This document shows, piece after piece, positions 16,495 to 26,704 of a stretch of DNA of 28,428 nt. A model generated the notes under the pieces. It did no database searches, had not been told where the DNA came from, and saw only the letters and a program-made list of their open reading frames with translations. The stretch comes from JAWKJY01 sp041393535 (GTDB taxonomy: Bacteria; Actinomycetota; Thermoleophilia; Gaiellales; Gaiellaceae), in contig JAWKJY010000022.1 in NCBI GenBank assembly GCA_041393535.1, positions 1-28,428 of the forward strand. The letters run 5' to 3'. The translations under genes were made by a program, and so were the position numbers. Positions within the stretch are counted from its first letter, which is position 1, and each line of letters opens with the position of its first letter.

Positions 16495-19400
16495 TCAGCC
16501 GACCGCCGCGAGCGCCGCCGCGGCGGCGCGCCGATCCGCGCTCTCGTCGTCTCCCTCGACCTCGTCGAGCAGCGTGCGAACGCGTGCGGCCGCCTCGGCT
16601 CGCTCCGGCGCGAGCCGGAGCAGGTCGGGCCCGACGCGCAGCTCCAGCGAGCGCGCGCCCTGCGCCCGGGCCACGTCGAGCGCCAGGTCGAGCGTCGCGA
16701 GCGCGGCCGCCTCGTCTCCGCGCGAGCACAGGATGGCAGCGCGCAGCCGCAGCAGCTCCGCCTCGTAGAAGAAGCGACCCCGATCGGCGACCTCGGCGCG
16801 AGCCTCGTCGACGGCCGCGAGGGCCTCGTCCCAGCGGTCCCGGCGAGCGTGCGCGTCGGCGAGCAGCCCGAGGTAGTAGGCGTCGTCCATCCGCGCTCCC
16901 ATCGCACGCGAAGCCTCGATCCCGGCGCGGATCCCGGGCGCCCCGTCGGCACGCCCGAGCGCCGTGTCGGCCCAGGCGCGCAGGATCCCCGCCATCGCCG
17001 CGCGGTAGGTGAAGCCACGCGCGACGGCCTCCGCGTGCGCCGCCTCCGCCCAGACGAGCGCCTCCTCGGGCTCGAGCCGGCACTGGTGGACGACCGCACA
17101 GTGCACCTGCGCCGTCGCCAGCCCGTGCCCGTGGCCCGGAAGCTCGGCCAGCTCGACGGCATGGCGGGCACGCGCGAGCGCCCTCTCCGGGTAGCCGAGG
17201 AACCAGAGCGACAGGCCCGCCCACGTATGGCACGCGACCCCGGGGTTCTCGCCGTAGGCGGCCATTCGCACGGTGCCGGTCGCGCCGCCGAGCACGGCGA
17301 GCCCCTGCTCGGCCTCGTGGAGGGCCGGTTCGAACGCGCCCTGATGGAACAGGCTGCAGGCCAGCAGCTCGTGGGAGTCGATCCGCGGCGCCGGCGCCAG
17401 CTGCCGCTCGCGCCCGGCCAGGGCGCCCGCGCATCAGCTCGGCCGAGCGCGTGTACTCGCCCCGGACCTCGTACATCGTCCCGAGCTGGTACTCGGCCCG
17501 CGCGCGATCCTCGTCCCGCCCGAGCGCGACCGCGAGGCGACGCGCGTCGAGCAGCGCCTGCTCCGCCGCCGACGAGGCCCAGCCCTCGACCCCGACGACC
17601 GCCGGGCCGAGCAGTAGCCGCACGTCGATCTCGATCCCATCCCGTGCCTGCCCCGGCGGCGCGGCGGCGAGCATCGCCTCGGCGGTGCGCAGGAGCTCGA
17701 CCGCCTCGCGCGGCGCCGTGCGCTGGAGCGCGTTCGCCGCGGCAGCCGCGAGATGGCGCGCGGCCCGCAGCGGCTCCCGTCCCCGCACGAAGTGGAGCGC
17801 GAGCTCGGCGGCCACCTCACCCTCCCGGCCGGCATGGGCCCGCTCCAGGCGCTCGCCCAGGCGCGCGTGCAGGCGCGTCCTGCGGCCCGCGGGCAGGCCG
17901 TCGTAGAGCACCTCGCGATGGAGGTCGTGCGCGAAGCCGTAGCGGGACGCGAGCGTCAGGTCGGGCCACTCCTCGCTGCCACGCCGCTCGACGAGCGCCC
18001 CCTGCCGCGCGAGCAGGTCGAGCCGCGCCTCGACCTCGTCCGCGTCTCTCCCCGAGGCGGCGGCGACGGCGGCCGCGGAGAACGCGCTGCCGGCGACGCT
18101 CGCCGCCTCGAGCAGGTCGCGATCGTCCGGAGCGAGCCGCTCGAGCAGCTGCTCGATCAGCTCACGGATCGTGTCGGGCACCGCCGCGGCGAGGTCGGCC
18201 GGGTCCGTCCGCAGCACGAGCCCGCCCGGCTCGTGCGACAGGTGGCCCTCGTCGAGCCAGGCGTCGAGGAGCCGCTCCACGAACAGCGGGCTGCCGTGCG
18301 TGCGACGGTGCAGGAGCGACACGAGCTCCGCCGGAGCCGGCGTCCCGTCGAACCGGTCGGCCACGATCTCGGCGAGCGCGGCCTCGGCGAGCGCCCCCAC
18401 GGCCAGCTCGCTGCAGCGCCCGCGGGCGCGCAGCTCGCGCACGAGGCCCCGCAGGGGATGCCCCGCAGCCGCCGCGTCCGCGGGTCGGTACGTGCCGACG
18501 ACGAGCAGCCGGGCGGGCTCGTCCCGGCGAGCGAGCGCGTCGAGCAGGTCGACCGTCGAGACGTCGCTCCAGTGGAGGTCCTCCAGGAGCAGGACCAGCG
18601 GCTCGGCCGCGGTGAGGACGTCGAGGGCCTCGAGCAGCTCACGGAGCATGCGGTCGCGCGTCGTCCCGACGGCCCGACGCTGCACCTCGTCCAGCTGCTC
18701 GAGCGGGACGAGCCCGGGCAGCTGCAGCAGCCAGGCCGGCGCGCGTTCGGCGAGCACCGCGACGGCCTCCTCCCCGCCCGGCCCACGGCAGAGCCGCCCG
18801 AGCGCGTCGAGCACCGGCAGGTAGGCCTCGCCGACGCCGCGGTGCTCGACGCACTGGCCGCGCGCGACGGCGACGGCGCCCGCGGCCGTGACGGAGCCGG
18901 CGAACGCGTCGATCAGCCTCGTCTTGCCGATCCCGGCGTCTCCCGCCACGAGCACGAGCTGCCGTCGACCGGCGAGCGCCTCCTCGAGGACTGCGCGCAG
19001 CCGCTCGAGCTCGCGCTCCCTGCCGCCGGCGCGCAGCGGCGGCAATGCGCGCGGACTGGGGCCCGGCGCGAGCGGCGCGGGCGGATCGAGGGTCGCGTCC
19101 TGGCGGAGGATCCCGAGCTCGAGCTCGCGCAGCGCCGGGGACGGGTCGATGCCGAGCTGCTCGTCGAGCCGTCGCCGGAACGCGGTGTACGCGGCGAGCG
19201 CGTCCGCCTGGCGGCCGCAGCGATAGAGCGCGAGGACGAGCTGGCGCAGCGGCCGCTCGCGCAGCGGGTGCCGGGCGGCGAGCGCCTCGAGCTCCGGGGC
19301 GACCGCGGCATGGCGCCCGAGGGCCAGATCCGCCTCGATGCGCTCCTCCTGGCAGGCGAGGCGCATCTCCTCAAGCCGGGCAGCCTCGACGGCAGCGAAC

Positions 19401-19819
19401 GGCTCCCCGAACTCGGCGAGCGCGGGCCCGCGCCAGAGGGCGAGGGCGTCCGCGAGCAGGTCGGCGGCCGTCGCGGCGTCGCCGCGGCCGAGCGCGACCC
19501 GCCCGTCCGCGCAGCCGGCCTCGAAGCGAAGCAGGTCGAGCTCGTGCCCGTCGAGCCGGAGCTGGTAGCCCGGAGCGCGCGTGAGGATCAGCCCGTCCGG
19601 CAGCGCCTTGCGCAGCTGCGAGACGTGGATCTGCACCATCTTGGTCGCGCTGTCGGGCAGCTCCTCGCCCCACAGCTCGGCGAGCAGCCGCTCGACCGAG
19701 ACGACGCGGCCGGCGCTCAGCAGCAGGATCGCGAGCAGCGCCCGCTGCTTCCCACCGCCGAGCCCGACGGCCTCGCCGCACTCGAGCGCCTCGAGGTGGC
19801 CGAGGATCCGGAACTCCAC
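16495..19819 (-). CDS. SARP-type transcriptional regulator with BTAD and AAA ATPase domains, one apparent frameshift
   Basis: The corrected product is about 1107 residues. Residues 1-95 form an OmpR-like winged helix (GGGKQRALLAILLLSAGR, VQIHVSQLRKALPDG, LTRAPGYQL). Residues 98-245 are the bacterial transcriptional activation domain (LWRGPALAEF, PLRERPLRQLVLALYRCGR). An ATPase follows with Walker A GDAGIGKT (293-300) and Walker B LVLLLEDLHWSD (408-419), then TPR-like helical repeats to the end. This is the large AfsR-like SARP layout. At about 17426-17428 the frame changes; removing one C of CCC (plus strand) gives ELMRGALAGRERQLAP and the frame ending at 16495. The GTG at 19819 lies one base after the monooxygenase stop, so the gene is last in the osmC operon. 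It probably binds the 11-bp repeats upstream of osmC, MFS and DUF4242. Confidence 0.9.
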
Positions 19820-19820
19820 G

Positions 19821-21080
19821 TCAGCGCGAACCTACCAGCCTGCGGTCTCGACTCGTCGGCCGCGGCCGGGCGCGCCGTGTCTCGGCACGCGCGACGATGC
19901 GGGCTGCCAGCTCCTCCGCGTCGCGCCCGACGCGCCCGATGAAGTGCGAGCTGCGCCGATGCTGGAAGCGGAGGCCGAGCACGGAGAGCCCCGCGACGTC
20001 CGTCGCGCCGCGGCGCTGGACGAGCTCGCCGTCCGCGTCGAGCGCCGGAAGCCGCAGCCACGGGTAGGCGCGCCGGTACCCCGTCGCCCAGATGACCGTC
20101 CCGATGCCGGCCCGGGCGAGATCGAGCGTCGTGCGCGCCGGCGGCGCGACGAGCGCGGGCGGCGGGTCTGGCGCCCCCGCGGCGTCGTGCCGCGCATCGA
20201 TCCGCGCGAGGACCCGCCCGAGCCGCCGCTCGGCGTCGGCCATCGTGGCCTCCAGGTCGTCCGCGAAGCGGGCCCTGCCGTCATCGACGCCGACGAGCCT
20301 GCCGACCAGCTCGACGCCGTCGTCGAGCAGCACGCCGAGGTCGAGCCGCTCGCCGCCGCGCGCCCCGCTCAACGCGATGCTCGGCTGGCGCCGTGCTGCG
20401 ACGGGGTCGGCGACGGCGTCGATCGTCGTGTCCAGGTAGCCGATCCGGTCGAGCCACGTCCACACGTCGCAGCCCCGGTAGCGCCTGGGCAGCCGGCCGT
20501 GCCGGCCGACCGCGAGCACGACGCGCCTGCCCGCCTGCGCCAGCTCGCGGGCGAGCTGCTGCCCGCTCGCGCCGGCGCCGACGACGAGGACGCCGCCCGG
20601 CGCGAGGGCCTCGGGACGTCGGTAGGCGCTCGCGTGGAGCTGGGCGACGCCGGTCGGGACGTCCGCCGTGAGCCCCGGAAGCGCCGGCACGTCGCAGTCG
20701 CCGGTCGCGATCACGACCTCGCGCGCACGCCACGCGCCTCCCGTGGCCTCGACCCGGAAGCCCCGGCCGTCCCGCTCGACGGCCGTGACCGCGCGGCCCT
20801 CGAGCACGGGTGCGCCGAACGAGCTCGCGTAGCGATCGAGGTACGCGACGAAGCCGTCTCGATCGAGGAAGCCGTCCGCGTCGTCGTGGCGCGAGCCGGG
20901 CAGCGCGTTCAGCCAGTTCGGCGTGAGGAGCGTCAGCGAGTCCGGCCGCTCGCTCCGCCACCGCTCGCCGAGCCGCCCGCGCTCGAGCAGGACGTGCTCG
21001 TGGCCCGCGTGGGTCAGGAACCGGCTCAGCGCCAGACCGGCCTGGCCCGCGCCGATGACGAGGGTGCGCGTGGTGTTCAT
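19821..21080 (-). CDS. FAD/NAD(P)-dependent monooxygenase-like oxidoreductase
   Basis: The 419-residue flavoprotein has an FAD-binding Rossmann motif GAGQAG (10-15), a second dinucleotide (NADPH) motif GAGASG (168-173) and ATGY (332-335), the layout of CzcO/FMO-like monooxygenases. LHASAYRRPE occupies the place of the Baeyer-Villiger fingerprint but lacks its full F.G...H...W pattern. It would use NADPH and O2 to oxygenate a small molecule, or act as a flavin-dependent oxidoreductase. The ATG at 21080 has AGAGG upstream and lies 11 bases after the acyl-CoA-dehydrogenase-like stop; its own stop is one base before the regulator start. So it sits in a tight operon. The substrate is unknown. Confidence 0.9.
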   Translation of the reverse strand: MNTTRTLVIGAGQAGLALSRFLTHAGHEHVLLERGRLGERWRSERPDSLTLLTPNWLNALPGSRHDDADGFLDRDGFVAYLDRYASSFGAPVLEGRAVTAVERDGRGFRVEATGGAWRAREVVIATGDCDVPALPGLTADVPTGVAQLHASAYRRPEALAPGGVLVVGAGASGQQLARELAQAGRRVVLAVGRHGRLPRRYRGCDVWTWLDRIGYLDTTIDAVADPVAARRQPSIALSGARGGERLDLGVLLDDGVELVGRLVGVDDGRARFADDLEATMADAERRLGRVLARIDARHDAAGAPDPPPALVAPPARTTLDLARAGIGTVIWATGYRRAYPWLRLPALDADGELVQRRGATDVAGLSVLGLRFQHRRSSHFIGRVGRDAEELAARIVARAETRRARPRPTSRDRRLVGSR

Positions 21081-21091
21081 CGGACTGCCTC

Positions 21092-22312
21092 TCAGTGGAG
21101 GGTCGGCTCGAGCCCCAGCTCGGCCGCCCCGACGAGCTCGTACGCGCGGTTCGCGCCGAGCGGGTGCATGAACGCGCCGGCCCGGACGTCCCGGTAGGCG
21201 CGCGACAGTGGATGGCCGCTCATGTAGCCGGCGCCGCCCGAGAGCGCGAGCGCGCGGTCGACGACGCGCGCGGCCGCCTCGTTCACAAAGGTCTTGGCCG
21301 CCTGGGCCTCGGTGAAGAGGCCGACGATCTCCTCGTCCGCGCCGTCGCTCGTGGCGTTGGCCGCGTAGTGGTCGTCGACGAGGGAGGCGGCGCGGCCGAG
21401 CACGGCGCGGGCAGCCGAGAGGTCGATCGCGGCCTCGGCCGCGAGCACGCGCGAGCGTGCGTCCGCACCGACGGCGCGTCGCGTCAGGGCGTTCGTCGCG
21501 AGCGCGTGCGCGCCCTCGGCGATGCCGAGCGAGGCGGAGGCGTGGAACAGGCCAGCGGTCAGGTTCCGCTCCATGTACGGCACGGGGTCTCCGGTGCGGA
21601 ACCCGCCCCGCAGCGCGCCGGCCGGGAGCTCGACGCCCTCGAGGGTGACCGAGTGGCTGCCGGACGCCCGCATCCCGAGCGCGTCCCAGTCGTCGTGGAC
21701 GAGCAGGCCCGGCGTCCCGACCGGGATCTGCGCGAAGCCGTACCGCTCGGCGCCGTCGCCGTCGACGAAGCTGACCGCCGTGTAGAGGACGGTCGCCGCG
21801 GGCGACATCGTGCAGAACACCTTGCGCCCGTCGATCCTCCAGCCCGTCGCGGTGCGCGTCGCGCGGGTCGACGGCCGCGTCAGGTCCTGGTTCGGCTCCG
21901 AGATGGCGGCGGCCATGACGACGCCGTCGTCGACGATCGCCCGCAGCGAGGCACCGAACGCGGCGGCCCGCCGCTCGTTGCCGGCCGCGACGGCCATCCG
22001 GTAGCGGCGGACGACGTTGAGCAGCGCCGTCAGGTGCATGTTGACCCCGATCGCGACCGACGCGTCGCCCCGGGCGAGGCGGCTCGACGCGACGACGACG
22101 TCGTGGACGGACTCGACCCCGAGCCCGCCGAGCTCGGCCGGCACGGGCGCGGCGAAGTAGCGGGCCCGCCGGAGCGCGTCGATGCTCTCGAACGGGTACG
22201 AGCGGTCGCGGTCGTGGCGCTCCGCGGTGGCGGCAAGGCGATCGGCCAGCCGCTCTGCCAGGGCGACGAGTGGCCGCCCGGGGTCGGTTCGTGGCTGCAG
22301 GGTGAACGACAC
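21092..22312 (-). CDS. Acyl-CoA-dehydrogenase-fold flavoenzyme (possible flavin-dependent monooxygenase)
   Basis: The 406-residue protein has the acyl-CoA dehydrogenase fold: an N-terminal helical domain, the middle beta domain (AAAISEPNQD, WRIDGRKVFCTMSP, DDWDALGMRASGSHSV) and the C-terminal helical bundle with ALSGGAGYMSGHPLSRAYRDV. The C-terminal RDVRAGAFMHPLG differs from true dehydrogenases and recalls DszC/HsaA-type two-component flavin hydroxylases in the same superfamily. Pairing with a monooxygenase and OsmC supports an oxygenation role, but CoA-ester dehydrogenation cannot be excluded. The GTG at 22312 has AGGAAGGAG upstream. It is the second gene of the osmC operon; no flavin reductase is seen nearby. 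Confidence 0.88.
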   Translation of the reverse strand: MSFTLQPRTDPGRPLVALAERLADRLAATAERHDRDRSYPFESIDALRRARYFAAPVPAELGGLGVESVHDVVVASSRLARGDASVAIGVNMHLTALLNVVRRYRMAVAAGNERRAAAFGASLRAIVDDGVVMAAAISEPNQDLTRPSTRATRTATGWRIDGRKVFCTMSPAATVLYTAVSFVDGDGAERYGFAQIPVGTPGLLVHDDWDALGMRASGSHSVTLEGVELPAGALRGGFRTGDPVPYMERNLTAGLFHASASLGIAEGAHALATNALTRRAVGADARSRVLAAEAAIDLSAARAVLGRAASLVDDHYAANATSDGADEEIVGLFTEAQAAKTFVNEAAARVVDRALALSGGAGYMSGHPLSRAYRDVRAGAFMHPLGANRAYELVGAAELGLEPTLH

Positions 22313-22331
22313 GTGAGGCTCCTTCCAGGGA

Positions 22332-22365
22332 GGCGGCGGGCGGCCGGGAGCCTGTCCCCGCCGCC
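22332..22365 (-). terminator. Hairpin between osmC-like gene and the flavoenzyme gene
   Basis: GGCGGCGGG (22332-22340) and CCCGCCGCC (22357-22365) are exact complements with a 16-base loop, starting 14 bases past the OsmC stop. It may attenuate read-through so that OsmC is made in excess of the three downstream genes. Confidence 0.4.
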
Positions 22366-22379
22366 CGTCCGGGGGCTGG

Positions 22380-22949
22380 TCAGTCGGTCGTCACGCTCAC
22401 GGCGACGGGGACGCCGTTCGTGACCATGTCGAAGACCGCGGAGCGCTGCTGCGCGCGCTGGACGAGCTTCTGCAGCGTCTCGGGCGGCGCGTCGCCCTCG
22501 ACCCGGAACGCCACGCGGATCCGCTCGAACCCGTTGCGGTACGAGTCGTCGAGGCCGAGGCACCCCTGGACGTCCATGTCGCCCTCGAGCGTCGACTCGA
22601 CCAGGGTCAGCGTGACCCCGCGGGCGGCGGCGACGTAGACGAGCGACGTCGTCAGGCAGGCCGCCAGCGCGTGCAGCAGGTACTCGGCCGGGTTCGGGCC
22701 GTCGTCGACGCCGCAGAGGATCGCCGGCTCGCCGGCGTCCACCTCGAAGGCGGCGGCGCGGGAGGTGTCCTCCTGGCCGGCGCCGTAGAAGTCGCGGATC
22801 GTCGTCCGGTTGTGGGAGCCGCCGATCCAGCGGTTGCGCGCCCGGAACTGGAACGTCGCGAGCGACGGCTGCGCCGTGATCGCGTCCAGCGTCCCGAACA
22901 GCTGGGCGGTGTCGACGCCGTTGCGGATGGTCTCGGTCGTGGTGCTCAT
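22380..22949 (-). CDS. OsmC-family protein
   Basis: The 189-residue protein has the OsmC/Ohr fold signature GPNPAEYLLHALAACLTTSL, with Cys98 in the peroxidatic position of Ohr/OsmC enzymes. The usual second (resolving) cysteine near the C-terminus is absent: the segment reads QRSAVFDMVTNG, with Ser. Other cysteines are at 79 and 128. It therefore resembles the YhfA-like branch more than Ohr, and peroxidase activity is uncertain. The ATG at 22949 has GGGAGGA four bases upstream; the frame runs up to 23000 but without another good site. It is the first gene of a four-gene operon, and its promoter carries three 11-bp repeats (22999-23045). Confidence 0.9.
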   Translation of the reverse strand: MSTTTETIRNGVDTAQLFGTLDAITAQPSLATFQFRARNRWIGGSHNRTTIRDFYGAGQEDTSRAAAFEVDAGEPAILCGVDDGPNPAEYLLHALAACLTTSLVYVAAARGVTLTLVESTLEGDMDVQGCLGLDDSYRNGFERIRVAFRVEGDAPPETLQKLVQRAQQRSAVFDMVTNGVPVAVSVTTD

Positions 22950-22998
22950 GGGTCCTCCCGTTCGGTCCCGCCGGGCGACGCCCGGCCTCGTTGGCCTC

Positions 22999-23045
22999 AT
23001 GGGATCGCGGGCCGGTAGCGCCCCGGTAGGCGCGTGGTAAACGCG
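22999..23045 (-). promoter_or_regulatory. Putative SARP operator/promoter of the osmC operon
   Basis: Three direct repeats with exact 11-base spacing (23013, 23024, 23035) read on the minus strand TTTACC, CCTACC and GCTACC in 11-base units. Four bases after the last unit comes GCGATCCCAT (23008-22999), identical in sequence and offset to the copy before the DUF4242 gene. TCCCAT within it lies 8 bases from the last repeat, where a SARP-dependent -10 is expected. The operon start is 49 bases further on. Confidence 0.65.
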
Positions 23046-23158
23046 CCCGGGCGGCGATGACCGCGGCCTGCCTGAGCGCGCCTCCGGCGGCCCTCGCGCA
23101 GCGGCGCTCGCGCCGGACGGGCAGCCCGGCCCAGGCGGGACGGGCAGGGTCCGGGGGT

Positions 23159-23189
23159 CGACGGTCGTGCCCGTCGGGCACGACCGTCG
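23159..23189 (-). terminator. Strong hairpin after the MFS gene
   Basis: A 14-base perfect stem (23159-23172 with 23176-23189; core GACGGTCGTGCCC) closes a GTC loop. It starts 10 bases past the MFS stop at 23200 and insulates the MFS gene from the osmC promoter. Confidence 0.72.
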
Positions 23190-23199
23190 GATCCGCCCG

Positions 23200-24602
23200 T
23201 CAGGCGGTCGTCGGCGAGACCGCCGTCGCCCGCCGATGGACGGCGACGAGCGCGACGGCGAGCGCCAGGCCTACCGCGCCGAGCCCGGCACACGCCGCGA
23301 CCCCGGCATGGAAGCTCGCGGCGGCGTCCGCCAGCGGGCCGGCGCCTGCCGCAGCCGCAGCCGTGACGAGCGCGAGCCCGACGGCACCGCCCGACCACTG
23401 GGCTGCGGTCAGGAGCCCGGACGCGGCGCCCGCGTGCTCCCCCGGGACGCCCTCGAGCGCGAGCACCGACACGCCGACGAAGAGACAGGGGATCGCGAGG
23501 CCGAGGACGACGAGCGCGGGGAGCAGGCCGCCGGCGTACCCGCTCGTCGCGTCGACGCGCAGCAGGAGCAGCTGCCCGACGATCATCGCGGCCGCCCCGA
23601 TGCCCACGACGCGAGGCGCGCCGAGGACGTCGATCCCGCGGCGGGCGACCCTCGCCCAGCCGATCGACGAGCCGCGCAGCGCGAGCAGCCCGAGGCCCGC
23701 CTCGATCGGCGAGTAGCCCAGCGCCTGCTGCATCACGAGCGGCAGGAGCAGGTACGTCCCGAGCATCATCCCGCCGTGGACGAAGCCCACCGCGAGCGCC
23801 GCGGCGCGCACGCGCGAGCCGAGCACGGCGCGCGGCACGAGCGGCTGCGCCGCGCGCCGCTCCCGCCGCACGAAGCAGGCGCCCAGCGCGAGCCCGGCCG
23901 CCGCCGCGAGCGAGGGCTCGAGAAGCTCCCCGTCGCCGACGCGACCGAGCGCGTGTACGAGCGCGACGAGCGCGGCAGTCGCGAGCAGGGCGGCCCGCAG
24001 GCTCGGCCGCACGCTCGTGCGGGCGACGGCCGGCAGCGCCGGCACGGCGGCGAGCGCGGCCAGTCCGAGCGGGACGTTGGCGAGGAAGATCGACCGCCAG
24101 CCGAGGAGCTCCGCGAGCACGCCGCCGGCGAGCACGCCCGTCGAGGCGGCGGCAGCGCCGACCGACGACCAGATCGCGAGCGCGCGGGTGCGCGACGGCC
24201 CCTCCGGGAACCGCCCGACCAGCAGGGCCATCGCCGCGGGCGAGAGCACCGCCGCGCCGACGCCCTGGGCCGCCCGGCGCCCCGAGCAGCAACCCGGGGC
24301 TCCAGGCCAGGGCGGCGACGAGCGAGGCCCCGGTGAAGAGGGCGAGGCCGAGCGTGAACGCCCGGCGCCGCCCGAGCGCGTCGGCGACACGGCCCCCGAC
24401 CAGCAGCAGGCCGCCGAACGCCAGCGCGTACGACCCGATGACCCACTGCAGCGAGCCCGGCCCGAGCCGGAGGTCGGCGTCGATCGACGGCAGCGCCACG
24501 TTCACGATCGTCACGTCGAGGACGACGAGGAACTGCGCCGCGCAATAGCGCGAGCAGCATCACCCGGCCGTCCGCCGGTCTGGTCTGGCCGATCCACCGC
24601 AC
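23200..24602 (-). CDS. MFS transporter, DHA2 (EmrB/QacA-like), two apparent frameshifts
   Basis: Joining three frames gives about 466 residues with alternating hydrophobic segments, fitting a 14-helix DHA2 drug:H+ antiporter. The first helix carries QFLVVLDVTIVNVALPSI (family motif D1), then GGRVADALGRRRAF (loop 2-3 motif A), RAAQGVGAAVLSPAAMALL, and GWRSIFLANVPLG (motif C/helix 6). It would export a small hydrophobic compound. The GTG at 24602 has a full GGAGGTGA six bases upstream. Frame changes lie near 24541 (one C too many before GCGGCGCAG) and near 24276 (CC for C before GGGCGG); both corrections give normal MFS sequence. Two 11-bp repeats upstream (24657-24678) put it in the same proposed SARP regulon as osmC. 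Confidence 0.88.
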
Positions 24603-24656
24603 GTCGTCACCTCCGTTCGCTCGTCGGCGTGATCGAAGACCCGCCCGCCTGGGGCG

Positions 24657-24678
24657 CGGTAGCCGCCCGGTAAACGAG
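24657..24678 (-). promoter_or_regulatory. Putative SARP operator upstream of the MFS gene
   Basis: CGGTAGCCGCC and CGGTAAACGAG (plus strand, 24657 and 24668) are direct repeats with 11-base spacing, matching the osmC repeats in core and orientation. They end 54 bases before the MFS start. Only two units are clear and the GCGATCCCAT decamer is absent, so this site is weaker evidence than the other two. Confidence 0.5.
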
Positions 24679-24734
24679 GCGCGGACACGGCGACGAAGCG
24701 GCGCCAGCGGCCGGGCCGCCGGCGCCGCCCACGG

Positions 24735-26704
24735 TCAGCCGGGGTAGATCGCGCGGGAGGGCCCCGTCTCGCCGGAGCCGCCACGGAGCGAGCCGTTCCA
24801 GCCGCCGATCCCCCGCTGCCGCCGAAGCCCGTCGCGATCGTCGTGTCGGGGTCGACCGTCGCCGTCGACGTGCCGCGCGTCCAGATGCCGATGCTGGCAC
24901 CGCCCGCCCCGCCGCCGCCGGGGCCGCCCGTGCCGCCCCGGCCGCCGTTGCCGCCGCGGCCGCCCCGTCCCACCTCGATCAGGCAGGCCTGCCCGCCCTC
25001 GCCGCCGGGACCGCCCAGGCCGCCCGAGCCGCCGGGCGCGCCGGAGCCGCCGTAGCCCCCTCTGCTGACCGCGACGGCCGACCCGTCGGTCAGCGTCACC
25101 GACGAGTCCTGGAGGAGGATCCGATCGAGGCGCCGCCCGCGCGCCCCCTTGCCGGGCTGGCCGGGCTCGCCGCCGGCGCACGCCGCCGCCGCCCCGTTGC
25201 CCGAGCCGTCGAGGACGTCCCCACCCCGTCTGGCCGCCGCCGCCGCCACCGCCACCGCCGGGCAGACCCGGCGTCCCGGGCCGCCCGACACGCCGGGGTG
25301 GCCGAATCCAGCCGTCCGAGCCCGCCTGGGGCCCGCGGCGCCGCCCGGCCCAGCGCCGCCGTTCCCGCCCGCGCCGCCGTTCCCGCCGTACTCGCCCGAG
25401 AACCCGGACGGGCCGCTGCGGCCGCCAACGCCGCCGCTGCCGCCGCCGTAGCCGTCGGCGCCGCGCTTCCCGGGCCGCCCCAACCCCCGTCACCGCCGTT
25501 GCCGCCGCTGAGGCCATCCGGTCGCTGGGCCCCGGCCCCGCCGAACGCATCGCGGCGCGAGTCGCACGCGCCGTCCCCGCCCCGGAAGCCGCCGAGGCCG
25601 CTCCGGCCGGGCCGCCCCTTCCTCCCCGGGGCCCCGTCCGCGCCCGCGCCGGCCGTCACGGTCACCCGCTGCAGCGTCACGCGCGAGCCGCGGACCAGCT
25701 TGATGCCGTAGGCGCTCGAGCCGGGGCGCCCCGGGGAGGTACCGTCACCGTGAGCAGCTGGAGCGTGACGTCCGTCGCTCCTCTGCCCAGACCGCCTGGT
25801 TGACGCTCTGGGCGAGCGTCGTGCCGGCGCCGCGACGCCAGGTGACCGGGTCGTAGCCGCCGTAGACCGAGACGCCGGTCTTCAGGTCGACCTCGCCGTA
25901 GGTGCCGGCGGCGACGAGGACGGGCTGACCGGGGGCGGCCGCGGCGATCGCCGAGGAGATCTCCCGCTTGGGTGCCTCGCGCGTGCCCGGCTGGGCGTCC
26001 TTGCCCCGCGGCGAGACGTAGATCGCCGCGGCCGCGTCGCCGTCGATGCCGTCGCAGTTCGCGTCGACGAAGTCGAGGTCGGGGAGGTCGGGGACACCCG
26101 GACGCACCGTCGGGTCGTCCGGCCCGCAGTCGTCGCCGTCGAGCGCGCCGTCGCCGTCGCGGTCAGCCGCCGTCGGGACCGGCGGCGGGCTCGCCGGCGA
26201 TGGGGCCGGTGCAGGGGTCGGGCTCGGGGCGCTGCCCGGGCGCACGCCGTGCGGGGCGGTCCGCCTGAACGTCTGCGCCGCCGCCTGGTTCCCGGCGCGA
26301 TCGAGCACCCGGCCGCGTCGCGTCGGGCGATAGCCGACCGCTGGCCGGGCGTCGGCGTCCCCGGGGTCGTGCTCGACGAGCGAGACGACGATCGTGGCCG
26401 CGCGGGCTGCGCCGACCGACGCCACGCGGTACCCGGCGACGGAGATCGGGTACCGCCCGTCGCGGTCGGCTGCGTGCCGGACGCGCTCGGAGAACGTCAG
26501 GCGAACCGCGTCGGCGCGGCCGTCGACGTCGCGGTCGAGCATCGTCGCGGCGACGATCCTGGGCGGGCTGGCGTCCCTGGCGGCGCCGGCCCCGGCGGCG
26601 AGGGCGACCGCGAGCAGGGCGCCGAGGACGGCGACGAGCAGACGCCGGGCCGTGCGGGCGGGCCTCGAGCCCAGGGGCGGGGTTGTCGGGTCGGGGGCAT
26701 GCAT
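24735..26704 (-). CDS. Secreted glycine-rich beta-helix protein with MopE-type motif, multiply frameshifted
   Basis: The first 300 or so residues read in one frame. They comprise a signal peptide (RRLLVAVLGALLAVALAAGA, about 20-40), an Ig/adhesin-like segment (ATMLDRDVDGRADAVRLTF), a Pro/Ala linker, a calcium/MopE-type motif (DRDGDGALDGDDC, DANCDGIDGD, 181-223) and the start of a right-handed beta-helix (IYVSPRGKDAQPGT, VLVAAGTYGEV, VYGGYDP). It then changes frame near 25777 and 25740 into RVTLQRVTVTAGAG and a long Gly-Gly-X/collagen-like region, ending GSGETGPSRAIYPG at 24735. At least six frame changes are needed; several (about 25777, 25470, 24812) are single-base differences in G/C runs. 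ATG 26704 has AAGGAGGA upstream. An exported surface or matrix protein is likely; no enzyme activity is visible. Confidence 0.72.
24850..25650 (-). repeat. Glycine-rich low-complexity coding repeat
   Basis: On the minus strand GGC/GGN codons recur with short spacers, giving runs such as GGNGGAGGNGGAGPGG and GGRGGNGGRGGTGG. They alternate with beta-helix strands such as SSVTLTDGSAVAVSRGG. This is a PGRS/collagen-like composition and the part of the window richest in frame changes, as expected where G/C runs are hard to sequence. Confidence 0.65.

Noticed and set aside
16095..17435. Programmed ribosomal frameshifting in ALDH or the SARP gene
   Set aside because: No slippery heptamer or downstream structure typical of programmed shifts, and neither family uses it; single-base errors in G/C runs explain the sites.
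24850..25650. Possible CRISPR or non-coding tandem array
   Set aside because: No constant repeat with unique spacers; the periodicity is that of Gly codons in a coding region with beta-helix strands between.
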